Shown one piece after another: positions 17,532 to 26,727 of a DNA stretch of 64,000 nt. Where the stretch lies: NCBI RefSeq assembly GCF_003751785.1, contig NZ_RKIE01000001.1, positions 471,557 to 535,556 of the forward strand. The letters are read 5' to 3'. Position numbers and translations under genes: made by a program. Source of the stretch: Frigoribacterium sp. PhB160 (GTDB lineage: Bacteria; Actinomycetota; Actinomycetes; Actinomycetales; Microbacteriaceae). The notes below the pieces were generated by a model that made no database searches, had not been told where the DNA came from, and saw only the letters and a program-made list of their open reading frames with translations. Each line of letters begins with the position of its first letter. Within the stretch, counting starts at the first letter, position 1.

Positions 17532-18405
17532 CGGTCGCGGGCGAGGTCGGGGCTGCCGGCGCGGCGCCGGGGCCGGTCGGGGCGACCTCGGCGAGGAACG
17601 GCAGCATCAGCGCGACGAGCTCGCCCGGCGCCTCGACGTGCGGGTAGTGCCCGACGCCCTGCAGCACCGCGAGCCGGCCGAGCCCGTCGGGCAGGTCGGC
17701 GACGATGCCGGCGCCTTCGGCGGCGGGGTCGGTCCAGTCGGGGTCGGCGGCGCCCATGACGACGAGCACGGGGCTCTGCACGCCGGGCAGGTGCTCCCCG
17801 GCCTCGGCCGGCGAGGTCTTCATCATGGCCTGCAGCACGGCCATGCGCCCGGGCTGACGCAGCTCGTCGGTGAGGCGGGCCCGCTCGTCGCGCCAGTCGG
17901 CCGGAGGCGTGGCCACGCCGACGTCGAGGTACGACGACCAGCCCGACAGGCTCCCGCCGAGCATCACGCGGGCGAGCTGCACGGTCGCCCGGCGGTGGTC
18001 GGCGTCGCGGACCAGGCCGAGGAGGCTCATCGACTGGCGTCGGGTGAACGGTGCGAGCTCGACGACGCCCACGACGTCGTCGGGTGCCGTGGCCGCGGCG
18101 ATGGTGGCGGCGCCGCCGCTGATCGACTGGCCGACGACGACGGCCGGACCGCCGAGGTGGCGGACGAGCGCGACGATGTCGCCGGCGATGTCGGAGCGCG
18201 CGTAGCCCGTCCACCCGGTGCTCGACTCGCCGCAGCCGCGCACGTCGAGGGTCGCGACCCGGTAGCCGGCGGCGACCAGCTCGGGCACGACGAAGCGGTA
18301 CGAGCGGCGCGTGTCGCCCATGCCGTGGGCGAGGACGACGAGCGGGCCGGAGCCGGCCACGTCGTAGGCGAGCGTCCCCCCGTCGGTGGTCAGCTGCGGG
18401 GTCAC
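17524..18405 (-). CDS. Alpha/beta hydrolase
   Basis: A hydrolase of 293 aa. I place the start at GTG 18405 (V-T-P-Q-L) because AGGAGG lies five bases upstream; an ATG 24 bases earlier has no ribosome site. Motifs in order: oxyanion AHGMGD, nucleophile elbow GQSISGG (Ser), acid in VMGAADPDW, and catalytic His in GVGHYPHVEAPGE. The family covers haloperoxidase-like and epoxide-hydrolase-like esterases; the substrate is unknown. It is translationally coupled to the TetR gene downstream, which probably senses the hydrolase's substrate. Confidence 0.87.
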   Translation of the reverse strand: MTPQLTTDGGTLAYDVAGSGPLVVLAHGMGDTRRSYRFVVPELVAAGYRVATLDVRGCGESSTGWTGYARSDIAGDIVALVRHLGGPAVVVGQSISGGAATIAAATAPDDVVGVVELAPFTRRQSMSLLGLVRDADHRRATVQLARVMLGGSLSGWSSYLDVGVATPPADWRDERARLTDELRQPGRMAVLQAMMKTSPAEAGEHLPGVQSPVLVVMGAADPDWTDPAAEGAGIVADLPDGLGRLAVLQGVGHYPHVEAPGELVALMLPFLAEVAPTGPGAAPAAPTSPATDA

Positions 18406-18417
18406 GAGGTCCTCCTG

Positions 18418-18452
18418 GCTAATGGTCATAGCCGAAAGCTACGACCCTTAGC
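18418..18452. promoter_or_regulatory. Twin TetR-type operators GCTA-N7-TAGC
   Basis: Two 15-bp inverted repeats, GCTA-ATGGTCA-TAGC at 18418-18432 and GCTA-CGACCCT-TAGC at 18438-18452, start 20 bp apart, two helical turns. They lie just upstream of the hydrolase ribosome site and in the only AT-richer stretch here, so they likely cover the promoter and serve the TetR regulator of the same operon. Confidence 0.65.
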
Positions 18453-18474
18453 CGATCATGTCAAGCGGCCCGCG

Positions 18475-19206
18475 TCAGAGCAGGTCGGCGACCAGCCCGA
18501 ACGTGCGGTCGGGCGCCTCCAGCTGCATGTCGTGGTGGACCCCGGGGAGGCGTCGCACCGCCCAGCCCTGCTGCTCCAGCCGGGCGAGCACCGCCTCGGG
18601 CAGCACGGCGGGCGAGTCGTCGGAGAGCACGAGCGTCGACGGCACCGCCGGCGGCTCGACGGCGACGGGGTGGTGGGCCACGTCGCGGAAGACGCCGATC
18701 GCCATGCGAGAGTCGAAGCGCTCCTTCGCGCGGTCGAGCAGCTCCGAGGCCCCCGGCTCGTAGCCCTTGCGGAGGGCTGCGCTCTTCCGCGCCTGCAGCA
18801 GGCCGGCCACGCCGAGCGTCAGCGGCGGCACCGCCCAGAAGAGCCGGCCCGCGACGCCCGTCGTCGGCAGCGCGAGGTGGAAGCCGGGGTCGAGGTACAC
18901 GGCGTGCGCCGGGCGGAGCCGCGCGACGGCCCGCACGAGCACCGATCCGCCGAGCGAGTGCCCGACGAGCGAGTGCAGGCCGGTCGGGAGCGTCTCGACG
19001 AGGTCGTCGGCGAGCTCGCCGAGGGCGTACGAGCCGGCGCGTGCGCTGCGGCCGTGGCCGCGGAGGTCGACGGTGGTGACCGTGAACCCGCCGGCCGCCG
19101 CCATCCGGTCGACGAGCGGGCCCCAGGTCGCCCCGTCGGCGCCCAGGCCGTGGACGAGGCCGACATGCCTCTCGCCGTCGCCGGTCGTGGTGCTCTCGAG
19201 CCGCAC
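18475..19206 (-). CDS. Alpha/beta hydrolase
   Basis: A hydrolase of 243 aa from GTG at 19206, three bases after the stop of the upstream MFS gene, so coupled to it. Motifs: GLVHGLGADGATW (oxyanion loop), VDLRGHGRS, nucleophile GHSLGGS, VYLDPGF, and catalytic His in GVHHDMQLEAPDR. Length and cap insertion fit small-molecule esterases. Its coupling to an MFS importer suggests intracellular cleavage of the imported compound. The substrate is not known. Confidence 0.87.
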   Translation of the reverse strand: MRLESTTTGDGERHVGLVHGLGADGATWGPLVDRMAAAGGFTVTTVDLRGHGRSARAGSYALGELADDLVETLPTGLHSLVGHSLGGSVLVRAVARLRPAHAVYLDPGFHLALPTTGVAGRLFWAVPPLTLGVAGLLQARKSAALRKGYEPGASELLDRAKERFDSRMAIGVFRDVAHHPVAVEPPAVPSTLVLSDDSPAVLPEAVLARLEQQGWAVRRLPGVHHDMQLEAPDRTFGLVADLL

Positions 19207-19209
19207 GGG

Positions 19210-20577
19210 TCAGCGCACCGACTTGATGGGGATGACCGCCAGCGCGCCGAGCGCCACGAACACGATGCCCGAGACGAACAGCACCGGGTAGCCGCCGGTG
19301 AGCGAGACGAGGCCCGCCGCGATGGAGGGGCTGAGCGCCTGCGGCAGCGTCGTCGCGAGGCCGAGGATGGCGAGGTCGCGCCCGGCCGTGCTCGCGCCGG
19401 AGGTCATCGACGCGGGCAGCACCTCGGTCATGAGGGCGAGGTCGATCGAGATGTAGGCGCCGAAGCCGAGGCCGAGCAGGAAGCTGTAGACGAGCACGCC
19501 CGTCGTGGTCGGGAACGCCAGGGGCACGGCGAGGCCGAGGGCCATGACGACCGAGGCGCCGATGATGAAGGGCTTGCGGCGGCCGAGCTTGTCGGAGAGG
19601 ACGCCGCTCGTCAGGGCGGAGAGCAGCACGCCGAGCAGCAGCACGATGCCGATCTGCGCCGCGAAGCCGTTCGAGGCCTCGTCGCTCAGCCCGATGTAGT
19701 CGCGGAGGATGAACAGGCCGAAGGTCTGCGCGCCGTAGAAGCCGATCACCATGAGGAAGCGCGCGGCGAAAGCCCAGGCGAAGTCGGGGTGCTTGCGGGG
19801 CGACACCCAGAAGCCGCGGGCGAACTCGCGGAACGTGGGCCGCTCGACGGCGACCTCGTCGCGCGACGAGCGGTCGGGGTTGAGCACGACGAACAGGGCG
19901 ACGACGCCCACGACGAGCAGGGCGAGGATCACGTAGGGCAGGGCGCCCCGGTCGGCGAACGACCCGGCGACGATGGCGCCGGCCGTGTTGCCCACCGTGA
20001 TGCCGAGGCCGATCAGGCCCGAGACGCCGCCGCGCTGGGCGGCGGGGAAGCGGTCGGGCACGAGGGCGGTCGCGGCGGCCTGCAGGGCGTTGAGCCCGAG
20101 CTGCACGACGAGCCAGACCAGCGCGACGGCGACGATGGAGCCGGCCAGCGGCAGGCCGAGCACGAAGCCGGCGGCGAGCAGGGCGCCGCCGACCATCCAC
20201 GGCGTGCGGCGGCCGAAGCGCGACCGGGTCGCGTCGGAGAGGGCGCCGGCGATCGGCTGCGCGAAGACGTTCGCGAGGAAGGCCACGGTCGTCACGATCG
20301 CGAGGTTGCCGATCTTGTTCGCGGCGTCGATGTCGGAGACGAGGTTGGGGATGAGGATGCCGAGCCCGCCCGAGTTGATCGCGAGGATCGACACGTAGAC
20401 GAGGGCGAGGCCGATCGAGAGGCGACGGAGGCGCAGGGGCGCCCCGGGTGCCGGCGGGGTCTCGGCGACCGCGGCGACGCCGGCTGCCCCGGGCGCGACG
20501 GGCACGTCGGGGAGGGCGGAGGCGCTGCCGGCGTCCGGCGCGGAGCCGGCGGGGGAGGTGGGGCGGACGTTCGTCAT
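19210..20577 (-). CDS. MFS transporter (sugar/glycoside type)
   Basis: A transporter of 455 aa with a 45-residue Pro/Ala-rich N-terminal tail then 12 helices. The loop DATRSRFGRRTPWMVGGALL after TM2 and SDKLGRRKPFIIGAS after TM8 match the D-x-T-R-(S/T)-R-x-G-R-R-R/T-P signature of sugar/cation symporters of the MFS and GPH-like groups. It leads a two-gene operon with an alpha/beta hydrolase and is divergent from a PucR-type regulator, probably its controller, across 121 bases. The hydrophobic core is complete, so I see no damage. Confidence 0.85.
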   Translation of the reverse strand: MTNVRPTSPAGSAPDAGSASALPDVPVAPGAAGVAAVAETPPAPGAPLRLRRLSIGLALVYVSILAINSGGLGILIPNLVSDIDAANKIGNLAIVTTVAFLANVFAQPIAGALSDATRSRFGRRTPWMVGGALLAAGFVLGLPLAGSIVAVALVWLVVQLGLNALQAAATALVPDRFPAAQRGGVSGLIGLGITVGNTAGAIVAGSFADRGALPYVILALLVVGVVALFVVLNPDRSSRDEVAVERPTFREFARGFWVSPRKHPDFAWAFAARFLMVIGFYGAQTFGLFILRDYIGLSDEASNGFAAQIGIVLLLGVLLSALTSGVLSDKLGRRKPFIIGASVVMALGLAVPLAFPTTTGVLVYSFLLGLGFGAYISIDLALMTEVLPASMTSGASTAGRDLAILGLATTLPQALSPSIAAGLVSLTGGYPVLFVSGIVFVALGALAVIPIKSVR

Positions 20578-20698
20578 GGGGGCTCCTGAGCTGAGGGGCG
20601 GCGCTGCCGCTCGGGGACGCTCTACTCTGCGGCTCGGTCCCCGCCCGCGACAACGGCTGCATCGTCTACTGTCGACGGATCGAGTGGAGGGTGCGACC

Positions 20699-22615
20699 AT
20701 GACGGCACGGGGGTGGCTGGAGCTCCTCGTCGACCAGGCCGACCTCCCCGAGCTGGAGGCGCACCGCCGGTCCCTGCTGGCGGCCGGGGTCGACGAGGCG
20801 GTCGCCGAAGCCGAGACCCGGGCCGCCGTCGAGGTCGCGCAGCTGCTCCGCGAGCGTCGGCAGCGCGCCGTCGAGCTCTCGGCCCTCAACGACGTCGCCC
20901 GTCGCCTCGCCGCGGTCGTCGACCCGGCCGACCTGCTCGTCGAGGTCGTCGACCAGGCCCGCCGCCTGCTCGGCGTCGACCTCACGTACGTCGCCCTGCT
21001 GCGCGGCGACGACCTCCGCATCGAGGTGGCGAGCGGCGACCGGTCGTCTCGGCTCGTCGGCATCAGCCTGCCCCGGCACGCGGGCCTCGTCGGCAGCGTC
21101 GTGACCCGCGGCACGCCCCGGTGGACCTCCGACTACGCCGTCGACGACGAGCTCGAGCACGAGGAGGGAGCCGACCGTGCCGCCGCGGCCGAGTCGATCC
21201 GCGGCCTGCTCGGCGTGCCGCTCGCGGTGCGCGGCCGCGTGCTCGGCGTGCTGCTCGCCGCCAAGCGCGAGGAGCGCCGCTTCGGCGAGCACGAGATCGG
21301 CCTGCTCACGGGGCTCGCGGCCCACGCGGCCGTCGCCCTCGACAACGCCGGCACCGCGCGCGAGCTGCGCGACGCCAAGGACGAGCTGGAGGCGACGCTC
21401 CGCCTCGACGCCGACCTCACCCGGGCCGTCCTCGCCGGCGGTGACCCGGCCTCGCTCGTCGAGCGGCTGCGGGTGGTGACCGACGTGCCGGTCCGCTGGG
21501 CCGGGCACCCCGGCGAGGGGGCCGTGGGGGAGGCGCTGGCGGCGGTCGAGCGGGACGCGGTCGCGGCGGGGCGGTCGGGTCGGGTCCCGGGGCGCGCGTC
21601 GGCGTCCGCGCCCGGGTCCGCGCTCGGGCCCACGCCACGTCCCGTGGGCGGTCCCGTGGTCGTCGGGACGAGCGTCGTGCAACCCGTCACGGCGGCAGGG
21701 CAGCTCCTCGGCGGGCTGGTGGTCGACGGGGTCGCGTCGTCCCCCGGCGCCCGGGCCGCGGGGGCGGAGGGCGACGGTCTCGGGGACGGGAGCGGCGCCG
21801 GGGCGGGGACCGCGCCTCCTGAGGTGCTGCTGCTGCTGGAGCGGGCGGCGCCGCTCATCGCGCTGACCCTCGTCGGCAGCCGGGCGACCGCGCGGGCGGA
21901 CCAGCTCGGCCGGGACATCGCCACGATCGACCTGCTCAGCCGGGCCGAGCCCGACGAGGCGGCCGACCGGAGGCGCTGGCGCGGGGCCGGCCTCGACCCG
22001 CGGCGCGCGCACGCGGTCGTCGTGGCCGGCGGCGACCCGGCCGTCGCCCGTCGCTGGGCCGCGGGCCTCGGCCTCGGCGACCGGGTGGCCACGGCCACGC
22101 TCGCCGGACGGTTCGTGCTCGTCGTGCCCGACGCGGACGACCTGGAGGCGCGGTGGATCGGCGAGGGAGCCCCCGCGGCCGGGCTGGCCGGCCCCGTCGT
22201 CGACCCCGCGGGCCTGCGGGACGCCTACGCCGAGGCCGACCGCACCGCCCGGGCGCTGACCGCCCTCGGACGTCGCGGGGGACTCGCCCGGGCCGCCGAC
22301 CTCGGCGTCTTCGCCGTGCTGCTCAGCCGGACCGGCCGCCGAGACCTCGAGGAGCAGACCTCCCGCGAGCTCGGCGTCGTCCTCGCCGAGGAGGCCGCCC
22401 GCGGCGTGCCGCTCGTCGCGACGCTCGAGGCCTACCTCGAGCAGGGGCGCCGTCCGCGGGCGACGGCGACGGCGCTGCGCGTGCACGTCAACACGGTCTA
22501 CCAGCGGCTCGCGACGCTCGACGGGCTGCTCGGCGACGGGTGGCGCGACCGGTCGCTCGAGCTGCAGGTGCTCCTGCGGCTGCGCCGCGTCGCACGGGCG
22601 GTCGACGGGGCGTAG
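20699..22615 (+). CDS. GAF-domain PucR-type transcriptional regulator
   Basis: A regulator of 638 aa from ATG at 20699 with GGAGGGTGCG before it. Residues 45-70 are a helical linker. Residues 75-220 form a GAF domain (LLGVDLTYVALLRGDDLRIE, then SIRGLLGVPLAVRGRVLGVL). Residues 300-410 are Gly/Ala-rich and variable. A CdaR-like nucleotidyl-cyclase-like region is followed by the C-terminal HTH_30: TLEAYLEQGRRPRATATALR then HVNTVYQRLATLDGLLG. This layout is that of PucR/CdaR activators. It is divergent from the MFS-hydrolase operon. The GAF ligand is unknown. Confidence 0.88.
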   Translation: MTARGWLELLVDQADLPELEAHRRSLLAAGVDEAVAEAETRAAVEVAQLLRERRQRAVELSALNDVARRLAAVVDPADLLVEVVDQARRLLGVDLTYVALLRGDDLRIEVASGDRSSRLVGISLPRHAGLVGSVVTRGTPRWTSDYAVDDELEHEEGADRAAAAESIRGLLGVPLAVRGRVLGVLLAAKREERRFGEHEIGLLTGLAAHAAVALDNAGTARELRDAKDELEATLRLDADLTRAVLAGGDPASLVERLRVVTDVPVRWAGHPGEGAVGEALAAVERDAVAAGRSGRVPGRASASAPGSALGPTPRPVGGPVVVGTSVVQPVTAAGQLLGGLVVDGVASSPGARAAGAEGDGLGDGSGAGAGTAPPEVLLLLERAAPLIALTLVGSRATARADQLGRDIATIDLLSRAEPDEAADRRRWRGAGLDPRRAHAVVVAGGDPAVARRWAAGLGLGDRVATATLAGRFVLVVPDADDLEARWIGEGAPAAGLAGPVVDPAGLRDAYAEADRTARALTALGRRGGLARAADLGVFAVLLSRTGRRDLEEQTSRELGVVLAEEAARGVPLVATLEAYLEQGRRPRATATALRVHVNTVYQRLATLDGLLGDGWRDRSLELQVLLRLRRVARAVDGA

Positions 22616-22676
22616 CCGACAGGGCCGGCGGGCGGAGCAGGGCCTCGCCGGGGTCGGGGCAGGCGCAGGCGGCGGC

Positions 22677-23585
22677 TCAGAGGCGGGCGAGGAACTCCCG
22701 CAGCACGGCGTCGAACTCGTCGGGCCGGTCGAGGTTCGTCGCGTGGCCGGCCTGCTCGATCACGACGGCCGTGCCGTGCGCGTTCGACCCGACCGCCGCC
22801 TCCGCGTGGGTGCAGGGCCAGAGCTGGCTGTCGCGCCCGGCGACCATGACGAACGGCACGTCGAGGCGGGCGACGACGTCGCGCCAGTCCTGCAGGCCGT
22901 GGTCGCGCAGCAGCCGTCGCGTCTCGGGCGCGTTCGCCTGGCGCACGGCGGGCATGCCGCCGATGCGCTCGACCAGCCGCGCGACTCCCGGCCGGGCCTC
23001 GTCGACGCGGGCGCCGCGGCCCGTGTCGGGGATGCCGTCCTCGAAGAACGAGCCGCTGTCGTCGGCCGTCATGCCGTAGAAGCCGTGGTCCCAGCCGTCG
23101 GCGTTGACCATCTTCGGGGTCTGGTCGATCGTGACGACGCCCGCGAGGCGATCGGTGCCGAAGGCGTCGACCAGGGCCCAGACCGAGCTCGCGCCCATCG
23201 ACTGGCCGACCACGACGACGTCGCGGAGGTCGAGCAGCTCGAGCAGCTCGTGCAGGTCGGCGCCGTGGCGCGAGACGCGTTGGCCCCAGGCGACGTCGTC
23301 GCTCTCGCCGGTCGAGCGACGGTCGACGGCCACGACGCGGTGGCCGTCGGCGAGCAGCGCGTCCGACTGCAGGGCCCACGCGGTCGCCGGCATCGCGTAG
23401 CCGGCGACGAGCACGACGGTGCGGCCGGGCGCGGGCACCGGGCCCGAGTCGGTGTAGGCGATGCGGGCTCCGTCGGTGGTGACGAAGGAGGCGACGGGCG
23501 GGGTGCCCGGCGTCCAGGGCGCGGCGCCGGGGGTCGAGGTGCCGTCGGGGGCGGGCGCGGCGCCGGGGGTCGGTGTGCTCGGCAT
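22677..23585 (-). CDS. Alpha/beta hydrolase
   Basis: A hydrolase of 302 aa; the first 30 residues are Pro/Gly/Ala-rich. Motifs: VLVAGYAMPATAW, VDRRSTGES, nucleophile GQSMGAS, acid in VMVAGRDSQLW and His in QAGHATNLDRPDEF. The start codon overlaps the stop of the upstream FAD-oxidase gene, so the two are translated together. It resembles non-haem haloperoxidase or lactone esterase relatives. Together with the oxidase it may act on a hydroxy acid or its ester, which is an inference from operon context. Confidence 0.86.
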   Translation of the reverse strand: MPSTPTPGAAPAPDGTSTPGAAPWTPGTPPVASFVTTDGARIAYTDSGPVPAPGRTVVLVAGYAMPATAWALQSDALLADGHRVVAVDRRSTGESDDVAWGQRVSRHGADLHELLELLDLRDVVVVGQSMGASSVWALVDAFGTDRLAGVVTIDQTPKMVNADGWDHGFYGMTADDSGSFFEDGIPDTGRGARVDEARPGVARLVERIGGMPAVRQANAPETRRLLRDHGLQDWRDVVARLDVPFVMVAGRDSQLWPCTHAEAAVGSNAHGTAVVIEQAGHATNLDRPDEFDAVLREFLARL

Positions 23586-24973
23586 CAGAAGGCCTTCCCG
23601 GGGTTCAGGGTGCCCGCGGGGTCGAGGGCGTCCTTGACCGAGCGGTGCAGGTCGAGCACGCGCTGGCCGAGCTCCTGCCGCAGCCCCGGCAGCTTGAGCA
23701 GGCCGACCCCGTGCTCGCCGGTGACCGTGCCGCCGAGGGCGAGGCAGTCGTCGACGATGGCGGAGAAGGCGGCCTCGGCGCGGTCCTTGGCGGCGGCGTC
23801 TCCCTCCGGCGCGATGATCAGCGGGTGCAGGTTGCCGTCGCCGGCGTGGGCGATGTTCGCGATGGTCACGTCGTGGGCCGCGGCCGTCGCCTGGATGCGG
23901 CGCAGCATCTCGGGGACGGCGCCGCGCGGCACGCAGACGTCCTCGGTGAGCACCGGGCCGAGGCGTTCGAGCGCCGGGTAGGCGAGCCGGCGGGCCTGGA
24001 ACAGGCGGTCGATCTCGACCGGGTCGGTGGCCCGCTCGACGTCGGTGCCCCCGGCCGCGGCGAAGATGTCGGCCACGTGCGCGGCGAGCTCGTCGCCGGC
24101 CGCCCCGCGCTCGTCGACGCGCGCGAGCAGCAGCGTGTCGACGTCGTCGGGCAGGCCGAGGTGCATCCACTCGTCGACGGCGCGGAGGCACGTCCGGTCG
24201 ACGATCTCGAGCGCGGCGGGCACGATGCCGGCCCGCGACACGGCGGCGACGGCGTCGCCCGCGGCCACCAGGGAGGGGAAGTACCCGATCACGGCGCGTT
24301 CGTCGCGTCCGGCGAGCGGGAGCAGCTTGAGGGTGACCGACGTGACGACGCCCAACGTGCCCTCGGAGCCGACCATGAGCCCGACGAGGTCGTACCCCGC
24401 GACCCCCTTCGCGGTGCGCCGGCCGAGCTCGACGACCGAGCCGTCGGCGAGCACGACGGTCATGCCGAGCACGTAGTCGCGGGTGACGCCGTACTTGACG
24501 CAGCAGATGCCGCCCGCGTTGGTGGCGACGTTGCCGCCGATCGTCGAGATCGCCGAGCTGGCGGGGTCGGGCGGGTACCAGAGGCCGTGACGGGCGACGG
24601 TCGCGCGCAGCGCGTCGTTGACGACGCCGGGCTGGACGACCGCGTACCGCTCGTCGACGTCGACCTCGAGCACGGCGTCCATGAGCTCGAGCGAGAGCAC
24701 GACGGAATCGGCGACGGCGTTGGCCGCGCCCGAGAGGCCGGTGCCCGCCCCGCGGGGCACGACCCGGACGCCGGAGGCGGCGGCCCAGCGGACCGTGGCG
24801 GCGACCTCCTCCGTGGTGCGCGCGAGCACCACGGCGAGGGGCGTCTCCCACGGCGCCCACTCGGCGTCGTCGTGGCTGTAGCGGGCGAGGGAGTCGGGGT
24901 CGCGGAGCACGCGGTCGGCGCCGACGGCGGCCTCGAGGCCGGACACGTCCACGTCGGGGGAGACGATCGTCAC
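23585..24973 (-). CDS. FAD-linked oxidase (GlcD/lactate dehydrogenase type)
   Basis: An enzyme of 462 aa from GTG at 24973 with AAGGACATCCCC ahead. The N-terminal PCMH FAD domain shows VVPRGAGTGLSGAANA, PPDPASSAISTIGGNVATNA and GVTRDYVLGMTVVLADG. The C-terminal FAD-oxidase domain has NIAHAGDGNLHPLI and GTVTGEHGVGLLK, the metal- and substrate-binding His pattern of glycolate oxidase GlcD and D-2-hydroxyacid dehydrogenases. It oxidises a 2-hydroxy acid to the 2-oxo acid using a quinone or flavoprotein acceptor. GlcE and GlcF partners are absent, so it is probably the single-subunit type. It leads the operon with the hydrolase. Confidence 0.93.
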   Translation of the reverse strand: MTIVSPDVDVSGLEAAVGADRVLRDPDSLARYSHDDAEWAPWETPLAVVLARTTEEVAATVRWAAASGVRVVPRGAGTGLSGAANAVADSVVLSLELMDAVLEVDVDERYAVVQPGVVNDALRATVARHGLWYPPDPASSAISTIGGNVATNAGGICCVKYGVTRDYVLGMTVVLADGSVVELGRRTAKGVAGYDLVGLMVGSEGTLGVVTSVTLKLLPLAGRDERAVIGYFPSLVAAGDAVAAVSRAGIVPAALEIVDRTCLRAVDEWMHLGLPDDVDTLLLARVDERGAAGDELAAHVADIFAAAGGTDVERATDPVEIDRLFQARRLAYPALERLGPVLTEDVCVPRGAVPEMLRRIQATAAAHDVTIANIAHAGDGNLHPLIIAPEGDAAAKDRAEAAFSAIVDDCLALGGTVTGEHGVGLLKLPGLRQELGQRVLDLHRSVKDALDPAGTLNPGKAF

Positions 24974-25190
24974 GGGGATGTCCTTCCGGGTCGGGCCAGG
25001 TCGGCTCGACCTTAGCCGCCCCCGCCTCGCCCGCGCCGCGCGTCCCGGACCCGTGCCGGCACGTCGGGCGGAGGCCGCGCCCGCCCGGGCCAGGCTGGGA
25101 CCTCCCTGGGCGCCGCGGACGCGAGCGGTCCGACAGGAGTGGTGTGGTGGCGGCCCGCGTCGGCGGGCCACCGACGAGAGGACGACCGAC

Positions 25191-25364
25191 ATGGGTCTCA
25201 TGGACAAGGCGAAGGCCGCGCTCGACAGCGACAAGGGCGAGAGGGCCACCGACACGGGCATCGACAAGATCGAGGAGCTCGCCTCGAAGAAGACCGGCGG
25301 CGGGCACGACGAGCAGATCCGCAAGGCCGGCGAGGCCGTCGACAAGAAGCTCGGCACGAACTGA
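25191..25364 (+). CDS. MT0933-like antitoxin-domain small protein
   Basis: A 57-aa protein, MGLMDKAKAALDSDKGERAT then DTGIDKIEELASKKTGGGHD, rich in Lys and Asp and predicted helical. This composition and the GLMDKAK start match the MT0933-like antitoxin domain (PF14013), also widespread as a stand-alone stress protein in actinobacteria. No toxin gene adjoins it: upstream is the divergent FAD oxidase and downstream the convergent MFS gene. So a toxin-antitoxin role is not supported here. GAGAGGACGACCGAC precedes the ATG. Confidence 0.8.
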   Translation: MGLMDKAKAALDSDKGERATDTGIDKIEELASKKTGGGHDEQIRKAGEAVDKKLGTN

Positions 25365-25373
25365 CTCGACTCC

Positions 25374-25438
25374 CGACACCCCCGATCCTGCACGGCGCCC
25401 CTGGTTCTCGGGGTGCATCGCCGGACCGGGGGGTGTCG
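25374..25438. terminator. Nested inverted repeat between convergent genes
   Basis: CGACACCCCC (25374-25383) pairs exactly with GGGGGTGTCG (25429-25438). Inside, TGCA...CCCC pairs with GGGG...TGCA around TGGTTCTC. The structure lies between the antitoxin-domain gene and the convergent MFS gene and probably ends both. It resembles in sequence the nested palindrome at 27324-27383. Confidence 0.6.
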
Positions 25439-25458
25439 CACTGTCCGGGGGTCGACGG

Positions 25459-26727
25459 TCAGGTCCTGACGCGTGGTGCGGCGGGCAGCGTGAGGGTGCG
25501 GACGCTCCGCGTCGACACCGCGACGGCCGTCGCCGCGACGATGACGACCGAGCAGGCGACGAGGGTCGGCCCCGTGCCGACCGCGTGTGCTGCCGGCCCC
25601 ACGAGCACCTCGCCCAGCGGCACCGCGACGAACGAGCCGACCATGTCGTACGAGTAGACGCGCGAGAGGGCCTCGCGCGGCACGGCCGTCTGCAGCGACT
25701 GGTCCCAGGTGATCGCGAAGACCTCGAGCGCGACGCCGCCGAGGGCGAACGCCGCGAGCAGCACGGGCAGGGTCGGCAGCAGACCGAGCGCCGCCACGGG
25801 CACGGCGGTCAGCGCCATCGTCCCCACGCCGACGGCCAGGGCCCGGCGGGGGCGCCAGCGCAGCGCGACCACCGCCCCGACGACGAGGCCGACGGTCTGC
25901 GCCGCGACGACGAGCCCCCAGGCGGCCCGCCCGAACGAGGCGTCGGCGACCACGGGCCCGAGCACGGTCGTCGCGCCGACGAAGGCGGCGTTGAGCACCA
26001 TGAACTGGACGACGACGATCCACACCCACCGTCGGCTGCGGAACTCGTCCCAGCCCTCGCGCAGGTCGGCGACGACCGAGGCGCGCGGGCCGGTCGGCGA
26101 CGCCGTCCGCGGCAGTCGCAGCCGGGAGAAGAGCAGCCCGGCGAGGGCGAACCCGGCGGCGTCGACGGCGAGCCCCCACCCGGGCCCGACGAGCGCGACG
26201 ACCCCGGCCCCGGCCGACGCCCCGACGACCGTGCCGCCGTTGAGGCCGAGCCGCAGCAGCGCGTTCGCCGGTCGCAGCAGCTCGGTCGGGACCGTGTCGG
26301 GCACGAGCGCGGCGGCCGCCGGCAGGCTGACGGCCGCCACCGCGCCGTTCAGCACGCCCAGGACGACGAGCGACGGGACGGTCGCCGTGCCGGTGACGAC
26401 GAGCGCGGCGACGACGGCCTGGGTCGCGGCCGCGGCGAGCGACGTGCCGACCAGCACGACGTCGCGCGGCAGCCGGTCGGCGACGACGCCGCCGAGCAGC
26501 AGCACCGCGACGTTCGCGACCGACCGCGCCGCGACGACGAGGCCGAGGTCGGCGGCGGAGCCCGTCAGGTCGAGCACCGCGAAGGCCAGGGCGATCGGGG
26601 CGACGGCGTTGCCGAGGACGCTCGTCGTCCGTGCGGCCAGCAGCCACCGGAACGTGCGGTGCCGCAGCGGTCCGGGTGCGTGACGAGCGGCGGCGACCGG
26701 CGACGCGCCTCCGGCGGGCCCGGTCAC
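25459..26727 (-). CDS. MFS transporter (EntS/DHA3 type)
   Basis: A transporter of 422 aa starting at GTG 26727, overlapping the ArsR stop by four bases (GTGA). The TM1 region FRWLLAARTTSVLGNAVAPI and the loop RSVANVAVLLLGGVVADRLP-R are typical of DHA3/EntS-like exporters (D-R-x-x-R-R region as ADRLPRD). About 11-12 helices follow, with a mid-protein loop containing LREGWDEFRSRRWVW, also typical of the group. It is co-transcribed with an ArsR-type regulator, so its expression likely answers to that regulator's signal. Substrate unknown. Confidence 0.87.
   Translation of the reverse strand: MTGPAGGASPVAAARHAPGPLRHRTFRWLLAARTTSVLGNAVAPIALAFAVLDLTGSAADLGLVVAARSVANVAVLLLGGVVADRLPRDVVLVGTSLAAAATQAVVAALVVTGTATVPSLVVLGVLNGAVAAVSLPAAAALVPDTVPTELLRPANALLRLGLNGGTVVGASAGAGVVALVGPGWGLAVDAAGFALAGLLFSRLRLPRTASPTGPRASVVADLREGWDEFRSRRWVWIVVVQFMVLNAAFVGATTVLGPVVADASFGRAAWGLVVAAQTVGLVVGAVVALRWRPRRALAVGVGTMALTAVPVAALGLLPTLPVLLAAFALGGVALEVFAITWDQSLQTAVPREALSRVYSYDMVGSFVAVPLGEVLVGPAAHAVGTGPTLVACSVVIVAATAVAVSTRSVRTLTLPAAPRVRT

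Noticed and set aside
25191..25364. Toxin-antitoxin module
   Set aside because: The MT0933-like domain protein has no adjacent toxin gene; both neighbours are unrelated.
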